In this document: piece by piece, positions 25,556 through 36,006 of the stretch
Layout of the letters: every line of letters starts with the position of its first letter
Position numbering within the stretch: position 1 is the stretch's first letter
Origin: Brochothrix campestris FSL F6-1037
GTDB lineage: Bacteria > Bacillota > Bacilli > Lactobacillales > Listeriaceae
Length of the DNA: 51,773 bases
NCBI RefSeq assembly: GCF_000525915.1
Contig: NZ_AODH01000044.1
Span: 1-51,773, forward strand
Reading direction: 5' to 3'
Notes under the pieces: generated by a model
Told to the model about the DNA's origin: nothing
What the model saw: only the letters and a program-made list of their open reading frames with translations
Databases searched by the model: none
Translations under genes and position numbers: made by a program

Positions 25556-25641
25556 AGAAAACGCTATCAATGTTATTGTAATAGGGATGCATAGAAAATG
25601 TCTAAAAAGTGACAATCTAAATACTTGTAAAAACGCTTTCA
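25556..25641. promoter_or_regulatory. two cre-like sites between lldP and ldh
   Basis: AGAAAACGCTATCA (25556-25569) and TAAAAACGCTTTCA (25628-25641) each match 13 of 14 positions of the cre consensus. They sit 60-90 bases upstream of the ldh promoter and 140-220 bases upstream of the permease start, so CcpA could act on either gene. The rest of the gap 25419-25792 is AT-rich with no gene. Confidence 0.55.
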
Positions 25642-25722
25642 ATCATTGGTGTGTCAATATTGGAAGGTGGACACATCTTGTTCATATCTAATGTGTTTTA
25701 TGCAGAAAAATGTATTATCATG

Positions 25723-25752
25723 TTGTTTTATAGTATCGATTAAACTTATAAT
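25723..25752 (+). promoter_or_regulatory. promoter of ldh
   Basis: TTGTTT at 25723-25728, an 18-base spacer and TATAAT at 25747-25752 form a plausible sigma-A promoter 41 bases before the ldh start. Confidence 0.6.
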
Positions 25753-25792
25753 GAGGGTGTAAATTACAAAAACAAATGCAGGGGGAATAACA

Positions 25793-26758
25793 ATGACAAT
25801 TAAAATTCCAAACAACAAAAAAAGTAATCTTAGTAGGTGACGGTGCAGTTGGTTCAGCATACGCATTCTCATTAGTAAACCAAGGTATCGGTAACGAACT
25901 AGGTATTATAGATGTAGATAAAGCACGTACAGAAGGCGATGCATTAGACTTAAAACATGCCTTACCATTTTTATCACCAATGAAAGTATATTCAGCTGAT
26001 TACTCAGATTGTGGCGATGCAGATATTATTTGTATAACAGCTGGAACCGCCCAAAAACCAGGAGAAACACGTTTGCAACTCGTGTCTCGTAACCTCCGTA
26101 TTTTAAAATCAATATTAAATGAAATCATGAAAACAGACTTTAACGGCATCTTCTTACTAGCAGCAAACCCTGTTGATATCCTCTCATACGCAACAATGAA
26201 ATGGACAGGATTCCCTCCAGAACGCGTTATTGGTTCAGGTACGTCACTCGATACAGCTCGTTTACGTCAAACATTAGCTGAGCTTGTACATGTTGAAGCG
26301 GGTAGTGTTCACGGTTATGTATTGGGTGAACACGGTGATTCAGAATTCATCGCATGGTCAAACATCCGTATTGGGAACTTACCAATTGAAGCATGGACTG
26401 GTGAATTATGCAAAGAACAAAAAAGAAAAAAATCTTGTCAGAGGTTCGTGATGCAGCCTACTACATCATCGAACGTAAGGGTGCAACATACTATGGTGTG
26501 GCCAGTGCATTAGCTCGTATTACACGTGCGATTCTAAACAATGAAAATGCTGTGTTACCATTAAGTGTTTACATGGATGGCGAAAACTATGGTCTTAAAG
26601 ACGTCTACATTGGTACACCTGCGGTTGTTGGTGCTCACGGAATTAAAAAAATTGCCGAAGTCCCATTGAATGCAGAAGAACAGGCAGAAATGGAAAATTC
26701 TGCAGCTGTTTTACGTAAAATCTTAGACGATTCATTTATTCCAATCGACGCTGAATAA
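25793..26758 (+). CDS. ldh: L-lactate dehydrogenase, frame broken by three A-run insertions
   Basis: With one A removed from each of three runs (A7 at 25817-25823, A6 at 26419-26424, A7 at 26426-26432) the gene encodes 320 residues, the normal length for L-LDH. Motifs are the NAD loop [14 protein letters not shown], the family pattern with Arg in [19 protein letters not shown], the active-site His in GEHGDSEF, and a C-terminal [15 protein letters not shown]. The enzyme reduces pyruvate to lactate and regenerates NAD+. As given, the frame stops within the first codons. Codon use looks highly optimised, as in strongly expressed genes, which argues against real decay. Confidence 0.85.
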
Positions 26759-26782
26759 AACGTTCTTTCAAAGTAATCGTTC

Positions 26783-26836
26783 AAAAAAGACCCCGAAGCA
26801 TCCGCTTAAAAAGCGATTGTCTCGGGGTCTTTTTTT
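26783..26836. terminator. intrinsic terminator after ldh
   Basis: GACCCCGA at 26789-26796 pairs with TCGGGGTC at 26822-26829, flanked by six A on the left and seven T on the right. It can serve both ldh and the converging KTSC gene. Confidence 0.88.
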
Positions 26837-26893
26837 CAGATTAAGGTCAAAAAAAACCCTGAATCCATTTGGACTCAAGATTATGATATATCT

Positions 26894-27109
26894 TTACGCT
26901 TCAACGACTGATCGGAATTCAAAGCTGTTTTCGATGTAAACGTTATAATATTCTCCTTTTGACGCTGCGGACATCAGTCCTTGGAAAATATAAGAAGGTA
27001 CATTCAAATATGCGTATGTTGTGGCTGCTAATTTAACATGTAATTCTTGTTTTGTTTGGTTATATCCAATACTACTGATTGTTTCTGAAACAACAGGATG
27101 CATGTTCAT
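26894..27109 (-). CDS. KTSC-domain protein
   Basis: A 71-residue protein starting MNMHPVVSETISSIGYNQTKQEL. The central ISSIGYN, the hydrophobic beta-strand region, YAYLNVPSYIFQGLMSAASKGEYYNVYI and the closing strand match the KTSC domain, a small fold often found alone or fused to nucleic-acid enzymes, with unclear function. I placed the start at 27109 because GGAGGTG lies just upstream; an ATG at 27124 would include that site in the coding region. It is monocistronic. Confidence 0.8.
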   Translation of the reverse strand: MNMHPVVSETISSIGYNQTKQELHVKLAATTYAYLNVPSYIFQGLMSAASKGEYYNVYIENSFEFRSVVEA

Positions 27110-27307
27110 ATATTTCACCTCCACTCACTTTAACTATACCATGTATTTAATTAATAGCTAGTTGAATTTTAAAAAATTCAGAAAATTACTAGTTAATAAT
27201 AAGGAGTTAGCCACTTTTTGTTTTATTAGTCGACATGGTAAAAAGTGCTCGTTATACTGGATATGTAATCAGTCAAGTGCCGATTAAAATGAATAGAGGA
27301 GGGCGAC

Positions 27308-28707
27308 ATGGATGTCATTTTGGAAAAACATCTCGTTCGTAAACTCACTTTACTCACCTTATTACAACAGCAAGATCTGAGTTTAACGGCAGTGATGCAA
27401 CGGATTGTGTGTTGTAAATTTATCCTGCTACAAGATATATCAGAAATCAATGAGTTAAGTCAAATTATCGAGATAAACAATAACAACGTTCAGTTGGTGA
27501 AAACTCATCAAGTCGATGTTGAATACATTCGACAATGCTTAATTAAACAGTCATCAGCGATAATGTTATTAGCAACTGTGCTTGAGGGGGAACCATCTGT
27601 TAAAAGCGTGGCCGAGTGTTGTTACACGTCAGAGTCGTGGGTACGGAGTATCATCCGGAAATGGAATGCGTATTTTCACAGGCGAAAACTGCCTTTTCGT
27701 TTAATTTTATCCCATTCACAGATTAAAATGATGGGGGTTGAGCGAGCGGTTCGACAGTTTTATCAAAAATTACTCAAACTAGTGGCAATAACAGATATTA
27801 GCACGCAAAAATTGGAACAAGAATCATTATATAGTGAGTTTTTCCGTAATGTTAGTTCTTCTAGCGATATCCAACTAGGAGAGGGAGAAGTCGCTAGTGC
27901 TTATTTTTTTTTTTAGTTGCAGCCGCTATTCGTCTGCGACAAGGGCATTTTGATGATTGTGATAATATATATTATGAGGAAGCGGCCTATCGAAAGTGGT
28001 TGGGTTATGCTTTTTTTAGACGTGTGCTGAATCATCATTTTCAAATGTTTATGACAGATGAAATGATGGCGCAATTACTCCCACGTTATTTTTTGTGTGG
28101 CATAATGCCTGTGGCAGACTTTAAAGTTAGCGATAAGTTAAGAGGAGCACTCGTATCACTCATTGATGAGTTTGCTGAGCGACAACGACTTGCTCAGTTG
28201 CCTGAGGCAGCGAAACTCGCTGCTGTGACAGTCTTAGGATGGCATTATTTATATAAACGAGACGTTTTGTATGTTGTCGACGATTGCTCTGAACAACGTT
28301 TGAGGGAGTGGCAGACACATTTTCCATGGTATGAGATCGTTGAAGAACTCCTGGAGCGAAACAGTCTTTTGTTGGAGACGAGTGAACAACAACGTTATTT
28401 TATGCTGGCTTATATTGATGAGCTAAATCGAAATTTTCAACTCGAATACCGGTTAATTGAGGTTAAAAAGGTGCTCATTCATGCCAGTTTTCCTCATTAT
28501 AAGCAACGACAGTTACAAGCGCTAATTGAGGCTTATTATGGGAAGCGTGTCTGTGTGAAAATCGTCGAATCAGGAAAAGAAGTGTTACAGCGGACAGATT
28601 TTATCATTACAAACTATCAGTTAAATAATAAGGATGCAAAGCAAATTTTAATTTATCCACGGTTAGTTACCCATGAATGGTTACTGCGACTAAATAGTAT
28701 TTTATAA
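27308..28707 (+). CDS. Mga-like transcriptional regulator, frame broken at a T11 run
   Basis: The reconstructed protein of about 466 residues has an N-terminal Mga-type helix-turn-helix region (VKSVAECCYTSESWVRSIIRKWNAYF at about residues 98-123) and a long C-terminal helical region. The C-terminal end (VKKVLIHASFPHYKQRQLQALI) looks like an EIIB-like part of Mga/AtxA regulators. The frame changes at eleven T at 27904-27914. One added T (or two removed) joins ASAYFFF to LLVAAAIRLRQGHF. The targets are unknown; the nearest gene downstream encodes an NlpC/P60 protein. The long T run could be a real phase switch or a sequencing error. Confidence 0.65.
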
Positions 28708-28790
28708 AAAAACAAGTGTTATCAGTATAAAGATAGTGCAAAAAGGATACGTAATATACGTACAATTGCAACATGTTTGTAACATGGCGA

Positions 28791-28799
28791 TGTTATAAT
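28791..28799 (+). promoter_or_regulatory. extended -10 promoter of the NlpC/P60 gene
   Basis: TGTTATAAT (TG-n-TATAAT) lies about 40 bases upstream of the start at 28839. No good -35 hexamer is seen, as is common for extended -10 promoters. Confidence 0.5.
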
Positions 28800-28838
28800 T
28801 TAAAAAATAAACATCATTAGGAGCTAGGAGGATAAGAC

Positions 28839-29282
28839 GTGAAATTCTTTATAGCAGTGATTACACTTGTGGTCGTGCTAACGGCTACGACACCCGTCCA
28901 ACCAACTTCAGCAGCTGTATCAAAACAAACTAAAATTGTACAAGAGGCAAAAAAAACAATCGGTGTTAAATATAAAACTGGTGGCACAACAACTAAAGGG
29001 TTTGATTGTTCGGGCCTAACTCAATACGTTTATAAAAAGGCCGTTAATAATAAACTGCCACGCACCTCGCAACAACAGGCGCAGGTGAAAGCGAAAAAAA
29101 TTGCGGTTTCGAAAGTTAAGGCTGGCGACCTGTTGTTTTACGGGAGTGAAAAAGCAGCATATCATGTCGCGGTTTGTATCGGTAATGGTCAAATGATACA
29201 TGCGCCAAAACCAGGTGATAAGGTAAAAGTAACAGCGATTAAATATTATAAACCCACATTTGCTAAACGCGTTGTAAAATAA
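28839..29282 (+). CDS. secreted NlpC/P60 cell-wall endopeptidase
   Basis: A 147-residue protein with a signal peptide (residues 1-25, cleavage near TSAA) and a single NlpC/P60 domain. The catalytic Cys lies in GFDCSGLTQYVY, the catalytic His in YHVAVCIGNG, and a polar third residue in GQMIHAP. Such enzymes cleave D-Glu-diaminopimelate or D-Glu-Lys bonds in peptidoglycan stem peptides. There is no LysM or SH3 anchor, so it is a minimal secreted enzyme. The start is GTG at 28839 after AGGAGG. A palindromic terminator follows about 130 bases later. Confidence 0.9.
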   Translation: MKFFIAVITLVVVLTATTPVQPTSAAVSKQTKIVQEAKKTIGVKYKTGGTTTKGFDCSGLTQYVYKKAVNNKLPRTSQQQAQVKAKKIAVSKVKAGDLLFYGSEKAAYHVAVCIGNGQMIHAPKPGDKVKVTAIKYYKPTFAKRVVK

Positions 29283-29287
29283 AAGCG

Positions 29288-29413
29288 AAAGCAGCTCGTT
29301 CAACTTCGAATAAATTGGAAGGGAAAAGGTCAGCGACTATTTACCGTCGCAAGAAGCGAGTTTGCAGTTTGTTCGGAATTAAAAGCGGGTTAATTCAATT
29401 TTGTCTCCAATCT
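29288..29413 (+). repeat. partial copy of the dispersed intergenic repeat
   Basis: Shares AGCGACTATTTACCGTCGC, TTGGAAG-like blocks and the TTTTGTCTCCAATCTG end with the long copies, but lacks the CTAGAACGAAAG block. It lies between the NlpC/P60 gene and its terminator. Confidence 0.6.
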
Positions 29414-29414
29414 G

Positions 29415-29445
29415 GAACTGACAGATACTGTCAGTTCTTTTTTTA
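29415..29445 (+). terminator. intrinsic terminator before the his operon
   Basis: GAACTGACAG at 29415-29424 pairs with CTGTCAGTTC at 29428-29437 around a 3-base loop and is followed by a T run. It ends the NlpC/P60 transcript. Confidence 0.88.
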
Positions 29446-29492
29446 TTTTGACAAAAGTCTGAATATTTGCAATTATATATTTAAAAGAAGGG

Positions 29493-29521
29493 TTGCTAAA
29501 AACGCTTTAGTACGGTACTAT
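29493..29521 (+). promoter_or_regulatory. candidate his operon promoter
   Basis: TTGCTA at 29493-29498, a 17-base spacer and TACTAT at 29516-29521 lie about 40 bases before hisZ. A TTGACA at 29448-29453 could be an alternative but lacks a well-spaced -10. There is no room for a T-box leader. Confidence 0.5.
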
Positions 29522-29560
29522 AGTAACAAGATAAAGGATAACGAAAGTTGGAGGGGTAAT

Positions 29561-30727
29561 ATGAGTTGGAATCGGGCGTTACCGTATGGTACGAGGGATA
29601 AATTATTTGATGAATCACGACGGATGACAGAGGTGTCATATGCAATTTTGAGCAGTTTTTATCAACGCGGCTATCAACAAATTGAAACACCGACGTTTGA
29701 ATATAAGGAGATTTTTTCGAATACACTTGATGAACGTGATCCGCATTTGTATCAATTTTTTGATAAACGCGGCCGCACCCTAGCCTTGCGTCCTGATATG
29801 ACCTTGCCGATTGGTCGCGTTGTCTCAACGATTGGGTTAGAAGGTCCATTGAAATTAACATACAGTGGTAAGGTTTTTAGGGTGTATGACGAATTCACTG
29901 GCAAAAACAATGAGCAAATGCAAAGTGGGATTGAAATTATTGGTGGGGATCCGTTAAAGGCCGAGGTTGAAGCGGTTGCCAGTGTGATTGAGATGTTCAA
30001 GGTGTTGGCAATTACCGATGTAACGATTGAAATTGGTCATGCGGCCATTTATCAATCTTTAACGAAGGAGTTACAACTGGACGCAGCGGCCCAACAACAG
30101 TTGGCGAGCTTGCTCGAATCAAAGAGTTTATCAGGAATGCGCGAGTTTGCGAAACAATACCGAGCAGAAGAAGCTTTGTTATTGCAATTGCCCCGTTTGT
30201 TTGGCACACCTACGACGATTAAACGGGCGGTTGCATTAACGACATCACCAACAATCAAAGCTGCGCTGCAACGAATGGGTCAATTGATTGCACAGCTCGA
30301 AATGATGGGGTACGGCCGTTATTTATCAGTCGATTTAGGGATGGTGCAAACGTTTGATTATTATACGGGCGTTATTTTTAGAGGCTATACAAACACGTCG
30401 GCGCAAGAATTTCTTAGCGGTGGGCGCTACGATGAACTGTTTCAACGGTTTGGGGGCGAGAAGCGTACGGCTGTTGGCTTGGGCATTAACCTTGACGAAG
30501 TGGTTCGCTTGAAACAACACGAACCGGTGAGTCCAACGAATAAAATGATTCGCACACTTGTTCATTACGATGTGTATGCCTGTGAAGTCGCGGCTTTAAC
30601 AGCGACACCACAGACGGAATTAAGCTTATGCGCAACGTTAACAGAGTCGCTTACGTATGCACGTGAGCATCAGTTTCAACGGGTGCTAGCATACAGTGAA
30701 ACAGGGATAGAAGTTATCGAGGTATAG
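29561..30727 (+). CDS. hisZ: HisZ, regulatory subunit of ATP phosphoribosyltransferase
   Basis: A 388-residue HisRS-like protein without a tRNA-binding domain. It has class II motifs [22 protein letters not shown] with [12 protein letters not shown], and [12 protein letters not shown] with [12 protein letters not shown]. HisZ pairs with the short HisG to form an active, histidine-inhibited enzyme. I chose the ATG at 29561 after GGAGGGG; the open frame extends far upstream but carries no ribosome binding site or homology. It is first in the his operon and 11 bases before hisG. Confidence 0.93.
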   Translation: MSWNRALPYGTRDKLFDESRRMTEVSYAILSSFYQRGYQQIETPTFEYKEIFSNTLDERDPHLYQFFDKRGRTLALRPDMTLPIGRVVSTIGLEGPLKLTYSGKVFRVYDEFTGKNNEQMQSGIEIIGGDPLKAEVEAVASVIEMFKVLAITDVTIEIGHAAIYQSLTKELQLDAAAQQQLASLLESKSLSGMREFAKQYRAEEALLLQLPRLFGTPTTIKRAVALTTSPTIKAALQRMGQLIAQLEMMGYGRYLSVDLGMVQTFDYYTGVIFRGYTNTSAQEFLSGGRYDELFQRFGGEKRTAVGLGINLDEVVRLKQHEPVSPTNKMIRTLVHYDVYACEVAALTATPQTELSLCATLTESLTYAREHQFQRVLAYSETGIEVIEV

Positions 30728-30738
30728 GGGGAGAACGT

Positions 30739-31380
30739 ATGAGTATTACAATAGCATTAACGAAGGGTCGCTTAGAAAAACAAACGATTGCCCTTTTTGA
30801 ACAACTAGGAATTGATTGCACAGAGGTACGCGAGAAGGGTCGTAAATTAATTTTAACAAGTGCCAACACCGACATCCGTTTCATTTTAGTAAAAGCAGTC
30901 GATGTTTTAACCTATGTTGAGCACGGCGTGGCCGATATTGGGATTGTTGGCAAAGATGTCTTGCTAGAAAATGGTAAAGATGATTATGAAATGCTCGATT
31001 TACAGTTCGGTGCCTGTGATTTTTGCCTTGCCTCGGTTGCTAGTTATGAGCCAACGAGTCCGCGCCGTAAAGTGATTGCAACAAAGTACCCGAACGTCGC
31101 GGCCAACTATTTTCGTGAGAAAGGTCAGGATGTCGAAATCATCAAGATTGAAGGGTCGGTTGAAATTGCCCCGCTTTTAGGGTTAGCTGATGCCATCGTA
31201 GACATCGTTGAAACAGGTGAAACCTTACGTGAAAATGGTCTTGTTATATTTGACAAACTGGCACCGATCTCCGCGCGTTTAATCGTCAACCGGACGGCTT
31301 TGAAAAAACAAACAACACCGATTTTTAATTTGATTGACCAGTTGGATGCTTACTTACAACAAGGGGGCGAGGCAGAATGA
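30739..31380 (+). CDS. hisG: HisG, ATP phosphoribosyltransferase (short form)
   Basis: A 213-residue catalytic subunit of the short type that needs HisZ. It has the N-terminal [19 protein letters not shown], the PRPP-binding [19 protein letters not shown] and no C-terminal regulatory domain. It catalyses the first step of histidine synthesis, joining ATP and PRPP. It overlaps hisD by 4 bases. Confidence 0.96.
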   Translation: MSITIALTKGRLEKQTIALFEQLGIDCTEVREKGRKLILTSANTDIRFILVKAVDVLTYVEHGVADIGIVGKDVLLENGKDDYEMLDLQFGACDFCLASVASYEPTSPRRKVIATKYPNVAANYFREKGQDVEIIKIEGSVEIAPLLGLADAIVDIVETGETLRENGLVIFDKLAPISARLIVNRTALKKQTTPIFNLIDQLDAYLQQGGEAE

Positions 31381-32663
31381 AACAGATTCAAACAAATGCG
31401 AGCGGTGCCAAACAGTTACTAGCTGATTGGGAAACGGCTGAAACGGCTGACATTGAGGCAATCGAGCGCCAGGTGAGTGAAATGATTGCAACGGTACGCG
31501 CAGATGGCGATACGGCCCTACACGCCTATACGGAACAATTTGATGGCTTAACACTGCCACGGTTCCGTGTCGCGCAAACAGAAATCGATGCGGCTTATGC
31601 CGCAGTTGAACCCGCCTTTATTACGGCACTTGAACATGCGCAGCGTAACATTGTGTCGTATCATGAGCAGCAAAAACGGACGAGCTTTATGGATACACCC
31701 GCAAGTGGCATTATCCGCGGCCAGTTAATCCGTCCACTCGAAGCGGTAGGTGTTTATGTCCCAGGTGGCACAGCGGCATACCCATCATCGGTGTTAATGA
31801 ATGTCATCCCGGCTAAAATTGCGGGTGTGCCTCGGATTGCGATGGTAACACCACCGGGTAAAACGGGTGTAAATCGATACATTTTAGCAGCGGCCAAAAT
31901 TGCGGGCGTTGACGAAGTATATGCCTTAGGTGGTGTACAGGCGATTGCCGCTCTCGCCTACGGCACGGAATCAGTGCCAGCAGTCGATAAAATCGTCGGA
32001 CCTGGGAATATGTACGTTGCCACCGCTAAAAAGCAAGTGTATGGGCAGGTGAGTATTGATATGATTGCTGGTCCATCTGAAATCGTTGTGATTGCGGATG
32101 AACAGGCTAATCCACGTTACATCGCCGCCGATCTCTTGTCACAGGCTGAACACGATGTTCGTTCGCGGGCCTTATTGGTGACGACGTCAGAAACGTTAGC
32201 AACTGCCGTAACGGCTGAAATCGAGCGTCAATTAATCACTTTACCACGTGCAGCGATTGCAAAGGCAGCGATAGACAGTTACGGCACCGCCTTTATTGCT
32301 TCGTCGTTAACAGAGGCGTTTGCGATTGTTAACGCGATTGCGCCAGAGCATTTAGAAGTACAGGTTGAAGGGGCGTTTGAGTACTTACCACTAATTAAGC
32401 ATGCGGGATCGATTTTTCTCGGAGCGTATGCGTCGGAACCGTTGGGCGATTATTTAGCCGGCCCGAATCATGTGTTGCCGACGAGTGGTACGGCTCGTTT
32501 CTTCTCGGGTTTAAATGTCGATGATTTTTGTAAAAAGTCAGCCTACATTTCGTATACAAAGGAAGCGCTCGCCCGTGATAAAGATGATGTGATTTACTTA
32601 GCAACAAAAGAAGGACTCGATGCACATGCTCGTGCCATCGCTATCCGTTTTGAGGAGGAATAA
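31377..32663 (+). CDS. hisD: HisD, histidinol dehydrogenase
   Basis: A 428-residue zinc enzyme with [24 protein letters not shown], the signature [33 protein letters not shown] and the C-terminal [20 protein letters not shown]. It carries out the last two oxidations from histidinol to histidine. ATG overlaps the hisG stop. Confidence 0.97.
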   Translation: MKQIQTNASGAKQLLADWETAETADIEAIERQVSEMIATVRADGDTALHAYTEQFDGLTLPRFRVAQTEIDAAYAAVEPAFITALEHAQRNIVSYHEQQKRTSFMDTPASGIIRGQLIRPLEAVGVYVPGGTAAYPSSVLMNVIPAKIAGVPRIAMVTPPGKTGVNRYILAAAKIAGVDEVYALGGVQAIAALAYGTESVPAVDKIVGPGNMYVATAKKQVYGQVSIDMIAGPSEIVVIADEQANPRYIAADLLSQAEHDVRSRALLVTTSETLATAVTAEIERQLITLPRAAIAKAAIDSYGTAFIASSLTEAFAIVNAIAPEHLEVQVEGAFEYLPLIKHAGSIFLGAYASEPLGDYLAGPNHVLPTSGTARFFSGLNVDDFCKKSAYISYTKEALARDKDDVIYLATKEGLDAHARAIAIRFEEE

Positions 32664-32667
32664 AAGG

Positions 32668-33252
32668 ATGAGAACAGCAACGATTAATCGTCAAACAGGC
32701 GAGACAAACATCGCTTTAACGTTAAATTTAGATGAGGGTGCAACGATTACAATTGATACAGGTGTCCCGTTTTTTGATCACATGCTACACCTGTTTGCCA
32801 AACATGGCCGTTTTGGGCTCACTGTGAAGGCTGAAGGCGATGTAGAAGTTGATGCGCATCACACGGTCGAAGACGTCGGTATTGTTTTAGGACAATGTTT
32901 ACGGCAGGCGTTAGGCGACAAGGCACAGATTGTCCGTTACGGTTCGCAGTTCGTGCCGATGGATGAGGCGCTTGGCTTAGTCAGTTTGGATTTAAGCGGT
33001 CGCTCTTACATGGTCTGTGACGCTGTTTTCACCAATCCAAAGCTTGGCTTATTCGATACGGAATTGGTACAAGAATTTTTTCAAGCGGTTGCCTTTAATG
33101 CCGAAATGAACTTGCATCTGAAAGTATTATACGGAGTGAACACACATCATAAAATTGAAGCCTTGTTCAAAGCGTTTGGTCGTGCCTTGCGCGAAGCAGT
33201 TACAATCGATTCCAATATTACAGGAGTCAACTCAACGAAAGGGGTGTTGTAA
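32668..33252 (+). CDS. hisB: HisB, imidazoleglycerol-phosphate dehydratase
   Basis: A 194-residue monofunctional dehydratase with the metal-binding repeats [28 protein letters not shown] and [19 protein letters not shown] chose ATG 32668 because GAGGAGGAA lies 10-15 bases upstream at the hisD end; an earlier in-frame ATG lies inside hisD. The stop overlaps the hisH start. Confidence 0.96.
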   Translation: MRTATINRQTGETNIALTLNLDEGATITIDTGVPFFDHMLHLFAKHGRFGLTVKAEGDVEVDAHHTVEDVGIVLGQCLRQALGDKAQIVRYGSQFVPMDEALGLVSLDLSGRSYMVCDAVFTNPKLGLFDTELVQEFFQAVAFNAEMNLHLKVLYGVNTHHKIEALFKAFGRALREAVTIDSNITGVNSTKGVL

Positions 33253-33878
33253 TGATCGCTGTAATTGATTACGATACAGGCAACACAAAGAGTGTCGGAA
33301 AGGCATTGGCTCATATTGGCCTCGAACATGTGATTACAGCTGATCATGCGGTTATCCGTAGCTGTGATGGGCTGATCCTCCCTGGAGTCGGTGCCTTTGC
33401 CAGAGCAATGGCCAACATCGAGGAACGCGGCTTAGCAGTGCTTGTTAAAGAACTTGTGTCTGAAGGCAAACCGTTGCTCGGCATTTGTGTGGGGATGCAA
33501 CTGTTATTCGACTCAAGCAGTGAGTATGGGGAGACAAGCGGTCTTGGGTTAATCCCCGGGGCGGTTGTACGATTACCTCCGTCAAATTTAAAAGTGCCAC
33601 ACATCGGTTGGAATCAGTTACACGTTAAGCCAGCAACAGTATTTGCTCCGCTTGATGGCGAAAATGTCTATTATGTGCATTCGTATTACGCAAAGACGGA
33701 CGAGCGATATGTTGTCGCAAAGACGGATTATGGCGTACAAGTACCTGGAATCGTCCAAAAGCAACATGTTTACGGCACGCAGTTTCATCCAGAAAAAAGT
33801 GGGGACGTGGGCTTCAAGGTCCTCCAATACTTTAAAGAGGTGGTGGTCAAATGTTCATCTTCCCAGCAATCGATTTAA
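33252..33878 (+). CDS. hisH: HisH, glutamine amidotransferase subunit of IGP synthase
   Basis: A 208-residue class I glutamine amidotransferase. The nucleophile Cys lies in LLGICVGMQLLF, and the catalytic His-Glu in YGTQFHPEKSG. It supplies ammonia to HisF. It overlaps hisB by 1 base and hisA by 28 bases. Confidence 0.96.
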   Translation: MIAVIDYDTGNTKSVGKALAHIGLEHVITADHAVIRSCDGLILPGVGAFARAMANIEERGLAVLVKELVSEGKPLLGICVGMQLLFDSSSEYGETSGLGLIPGAVVRLPPSNLKVPHIGWNQLHVKPATVFAPLDGENVYYVHSYYAKTDERYVVAKTDYGVQVPGIVQKQHVYGTQFHPEKSGDVGFKVLQYFKEVVVKCSSSQQSI

Positions 33879-34576
33879 AAGATGGTCAATGTGTTCGTCT
33901 TTATCAAGGCGATTTCGCTCAACAAACCGTCGTAAATCCTGATCCGGTCGCGCAGGCCAAACAATTCGAAGCAGAGGGTGCTCGCTTTTTACACTTAGTT
34001 GACTTAGATGGTGCCTTCCAAGGGGTGTCGGCTAATTTAGCAGTAATCGAAGCAATCGTAGCTGCGATTAACATACCCGTTCAATTAGGCGGTGGCATTC
34101 GCACGTTGGAACACATCGCCATCCTACTAAATCGTGGCGTCAGCCGTGTGATTCTAGGGTCAATCGCCTTAAAAGATCCGGCCCTTGTAAGTGCTGCAAT
34201 CGAAACATTTGGTGCTGAGCGGATTGTCGTTGGCATTGACGCTCGTGAGGGTCTCGTTGCTACTGAAGGCTGGCTCGAAACGAGTGACGTTAGTTACTTA
34301 GACTTGGCAAGGGAAATGAAGGCACGCGGTGTGAAATTAATTGTCTTTACCGATATTGGGCGTGATGGCACGCTAACCGGTCCTAATCTTGAGCAATTGG
34401 AGGCAATGAATCAACTCGGTGGCATAGCTGTGATTGCCTCTGGCGGTGTCTCCTCAAAGGCTGATTTACAAGCCTGTGCCGCTTTGGGGTTATACGGTGC
34501 AATTACTGGTAAAGCTTTATATGAACAACGCTTGACGATGGCAGATGTGGTGGAGGTGGCTGGCAATGCTTTGTAA
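33851..34576 (+). CDS. hisA: HisA, ProFAR isomerase
   Basis: A 241-residue TIM barrel with [34 protein letters not shown] and [14 protein letters not shown], the half-barrel phosphate sites of HisA. It isomerises the aminoaldose intermediate. The ATG at 33851 follows GAGGTGGTGG inside the end of hisH, giving an unusually long overlap of 28 bases; it overlaps hisF by 11 bases. Confidence 0.95.
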   Translation: MFIFPAIDLKDGQCVRLYQGDFAQQTVVNPDPVAQAKQFEAEGARFLHLVDLDGAFQGVSANLAVIEAIVAAINIPVQLGGGIRTLEHIAILLNRGVSRVILGSIALKDPALVSAAIETFGAERIVVGIDAREGLVATEGWLETSDVSYLDLAREMKARGVKLIVFTDIGRDGTLTGPNLEQLEAMNQLGGIAVIASGGVSSKADLQACAALGLYGAITGKALYEQRLTMADVVEVAGNAL

Positions 34577-35324
34577 ACGAATTATTCCCTGTTTAGATGT
34601 TACCGATGGTCGCGTCGTTAAAGGGGTCAACTTTGTTGATTTGCAAGATGTCGGTGACCCCGTTGCAATCGCCAAACAGTACAACTTAGCGGGTGCTGAT
34701 GAACTGGTGTTTCTTGATATTACGGCAACACACGAACAACGCCGAACGATGATTGATGTGGTAGAGCGCACGGCTGCTGAGGTGTTTATCCCCCTAACCG
34801 TTGGAGGAGGCATTACGTCAGTCGCCGAAATGAAAGCGATGTTGCAAGCGGGAGCTGATAAAATCTCATTGAATTCAGCCGCATTGAAAACACCGGAATT
34901 GATTCGTGAAGGAGCCGAAAAATTCGGTTCTCAATGTATTGTTGTGGCGATTGATGCAAAAAAAGAAAACGGTCATTGGGATGTCTATGCAGGCGGTGGT
35001 CGGATTGCAACAGGGCGTAACGTGATTGACTGGGTCAAAGAGGTCGAGGCGTTAGGTGCCGGGGAGTTGTTAGTAACGAGTATGGATCAGGATGGCACAA
35101 AGGATGGCTATGATATCGCTTTGTTAGAAGCGATTACGGCGGCAGTAGCGATTCCAGTCATTGCGTCAGGCGGTTGTGGTAATGCGCAACATATCGTCGA
35201 TGTCTTTGAACAAACAACAGTGGATGCTGCCTTGGCCGCTTCGATTTTTCATTATGGTGAAGTGAGTGTTGCTGAGGTGAAAACAGCAATGGCTGCTAAC
35301 GGAGTGGCGGTGCGTAACTTATGA
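34566..35324 (+). CDS. hisF: HisF, cyclase subunit of IGP synthase
   Basis: A 252-residue TIM barrel with [35 protein letters not shown], the catalytic Asp in [10 protein letters not shown] and [10 protein letters not shown]. With HisH it forms imidazoleglycerol phosphate and AICAR. I chose ATG 34566 after GGAGGTGG; the earlier in-frame start lies upstream of that site. It overlaps hisI by 4 bases. Confidence 0.96.
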   Translation: MLCKRIIPCLDVTDGRVVKGVNFVDLQDVGDPVAIAKQYNLAGADELVFLDITATHEQRRTMIDVVERTAAEVFIPLTVGGGITSVAEMKAMLQAGADKISLNSAALKTPELIREGAEKFGSQCIVVAIDAKKENGHWDVYAGGGRIATGRNVIDWVKEVEALGAGELLVTSMDQDGTKDGYDIALLEAITAAVAIPVIASGGCGNAQHIVDVFEQTTVDAALAASIFHYGEVSVAEVKTAMAANGVAVRNL

Positions 35325-35674
35325 GTTTAGCGTTTAATAAGCAAGATGGTCTTATTCCGGCAATTATAGTCGATGACGTCAGTGGTGACGTATTAATGTT
35401 AGGTTATATGAATGAAGCGGCTTATCAATTAACAGTTTCGAGCGGTCATACGTGGTTTTATTCACGTAGCCGTAATGAATTGTGGCATAAAGGAGCAACG
35501 AGTGGGCAGTATCAACGCGTCAAACACATCACGAGTGATTGTGATGAGGATACGTTGCTGATTCGGGTCGAACAACTCGGTGGCGGTGCGTGTCATACTG
35601 GTGCAACCTCATGTTTCTTTAATAATATCAGTTTTACAGCCAGTGAAGGGGGCGTTGAAAATGGAAGCAATTAA
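35321..35674 (+). CDS. hisI: HisI, phosphoribosyl-AMP cyclohydrolase
   Basis: A 117-residue PRA-CH enzyme with [36 protein letters not shown]-type motif blocks and the zinc site [11 protein letters not shown] with GACHTG. It opens the adenine ring of PR-AMP. HisE is a separate gene here rather than fused, and overlaps by 14 bases. Confidence 0.95.
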   Translation: MSLAFNKQDGLIPAIIVDDVSGDVLMLGYMNEAAYQLTVSSGHTWFYSRSRNELWHKGATSGQYQRVKHITSDCDEDTLLIRVEQLGGGACHTGATSCFFNNISFTASEGGVENGSN

Positions 35675-35981
35675 TCGTTTAATGACCGAAATACGGGCAC
35701 GTCAAACAACGCCTAAAGTCGGCAGTTACACGAACTACTTATTCGATAAAGGCGAAGATAAAATCTTGAAAAAAATCGGTGAAGAGGCGACGGAAGTCGT
35801 GATTGCAGCCAAAAATGATGACAAGGCAGAAATCTTGCTTGAGGTGGCTGACTTGACGTACCACGTGCTCGTTTTATTAGCCGAGAAAAACATTAGCTTG
35901 GCTGAACTAGCGACTGAATTAGAAAGTCGCGAGGGTAAACTATCAAAAACAACGGATCGTAAAGCAATCGATACGTTATAA
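35661..35981 (+). CDS. hisE: HisE, phosphoribosyl-ATP pyrophosphatase
   Basis: A 106-residue MazG-fold enzyme with [34 protein letters not shown] and [13 protein letters not shown], the acidic metal-binding motif of HisE. The ATG at 35661 lies after GGGGGCG inside the end of hisI; the longer in-frame start reaches into hisI without homology. Confidence 0.95.
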   Translation: MEAINRLMTEIRARQTTPKVGSYTNYLFDKGEDKILKKIGEEATEVVIAAKNDDKAEILLEVADLTYHVLVLLAEKNISLAELATELESREGKLSKTTDRKAIDTL

Positions 35982-36006
35982 ATAGCAAACAGAGGAGTGA
36001 GGCATC

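Noticed and set aside
29415-29560. T-box leader for histidine control
   Set aside because: The space between terminator, promoter and hisZ is too short, and the T-box motif and specifier stem are absent.
29315-29560. N-terminal extension of hisZ by about 80 residues
   Set aside because: The extension crosses a terminator and promoter and has no ribosome binding site or resemblance to HisZ; the ATG at 29561 has a good site.
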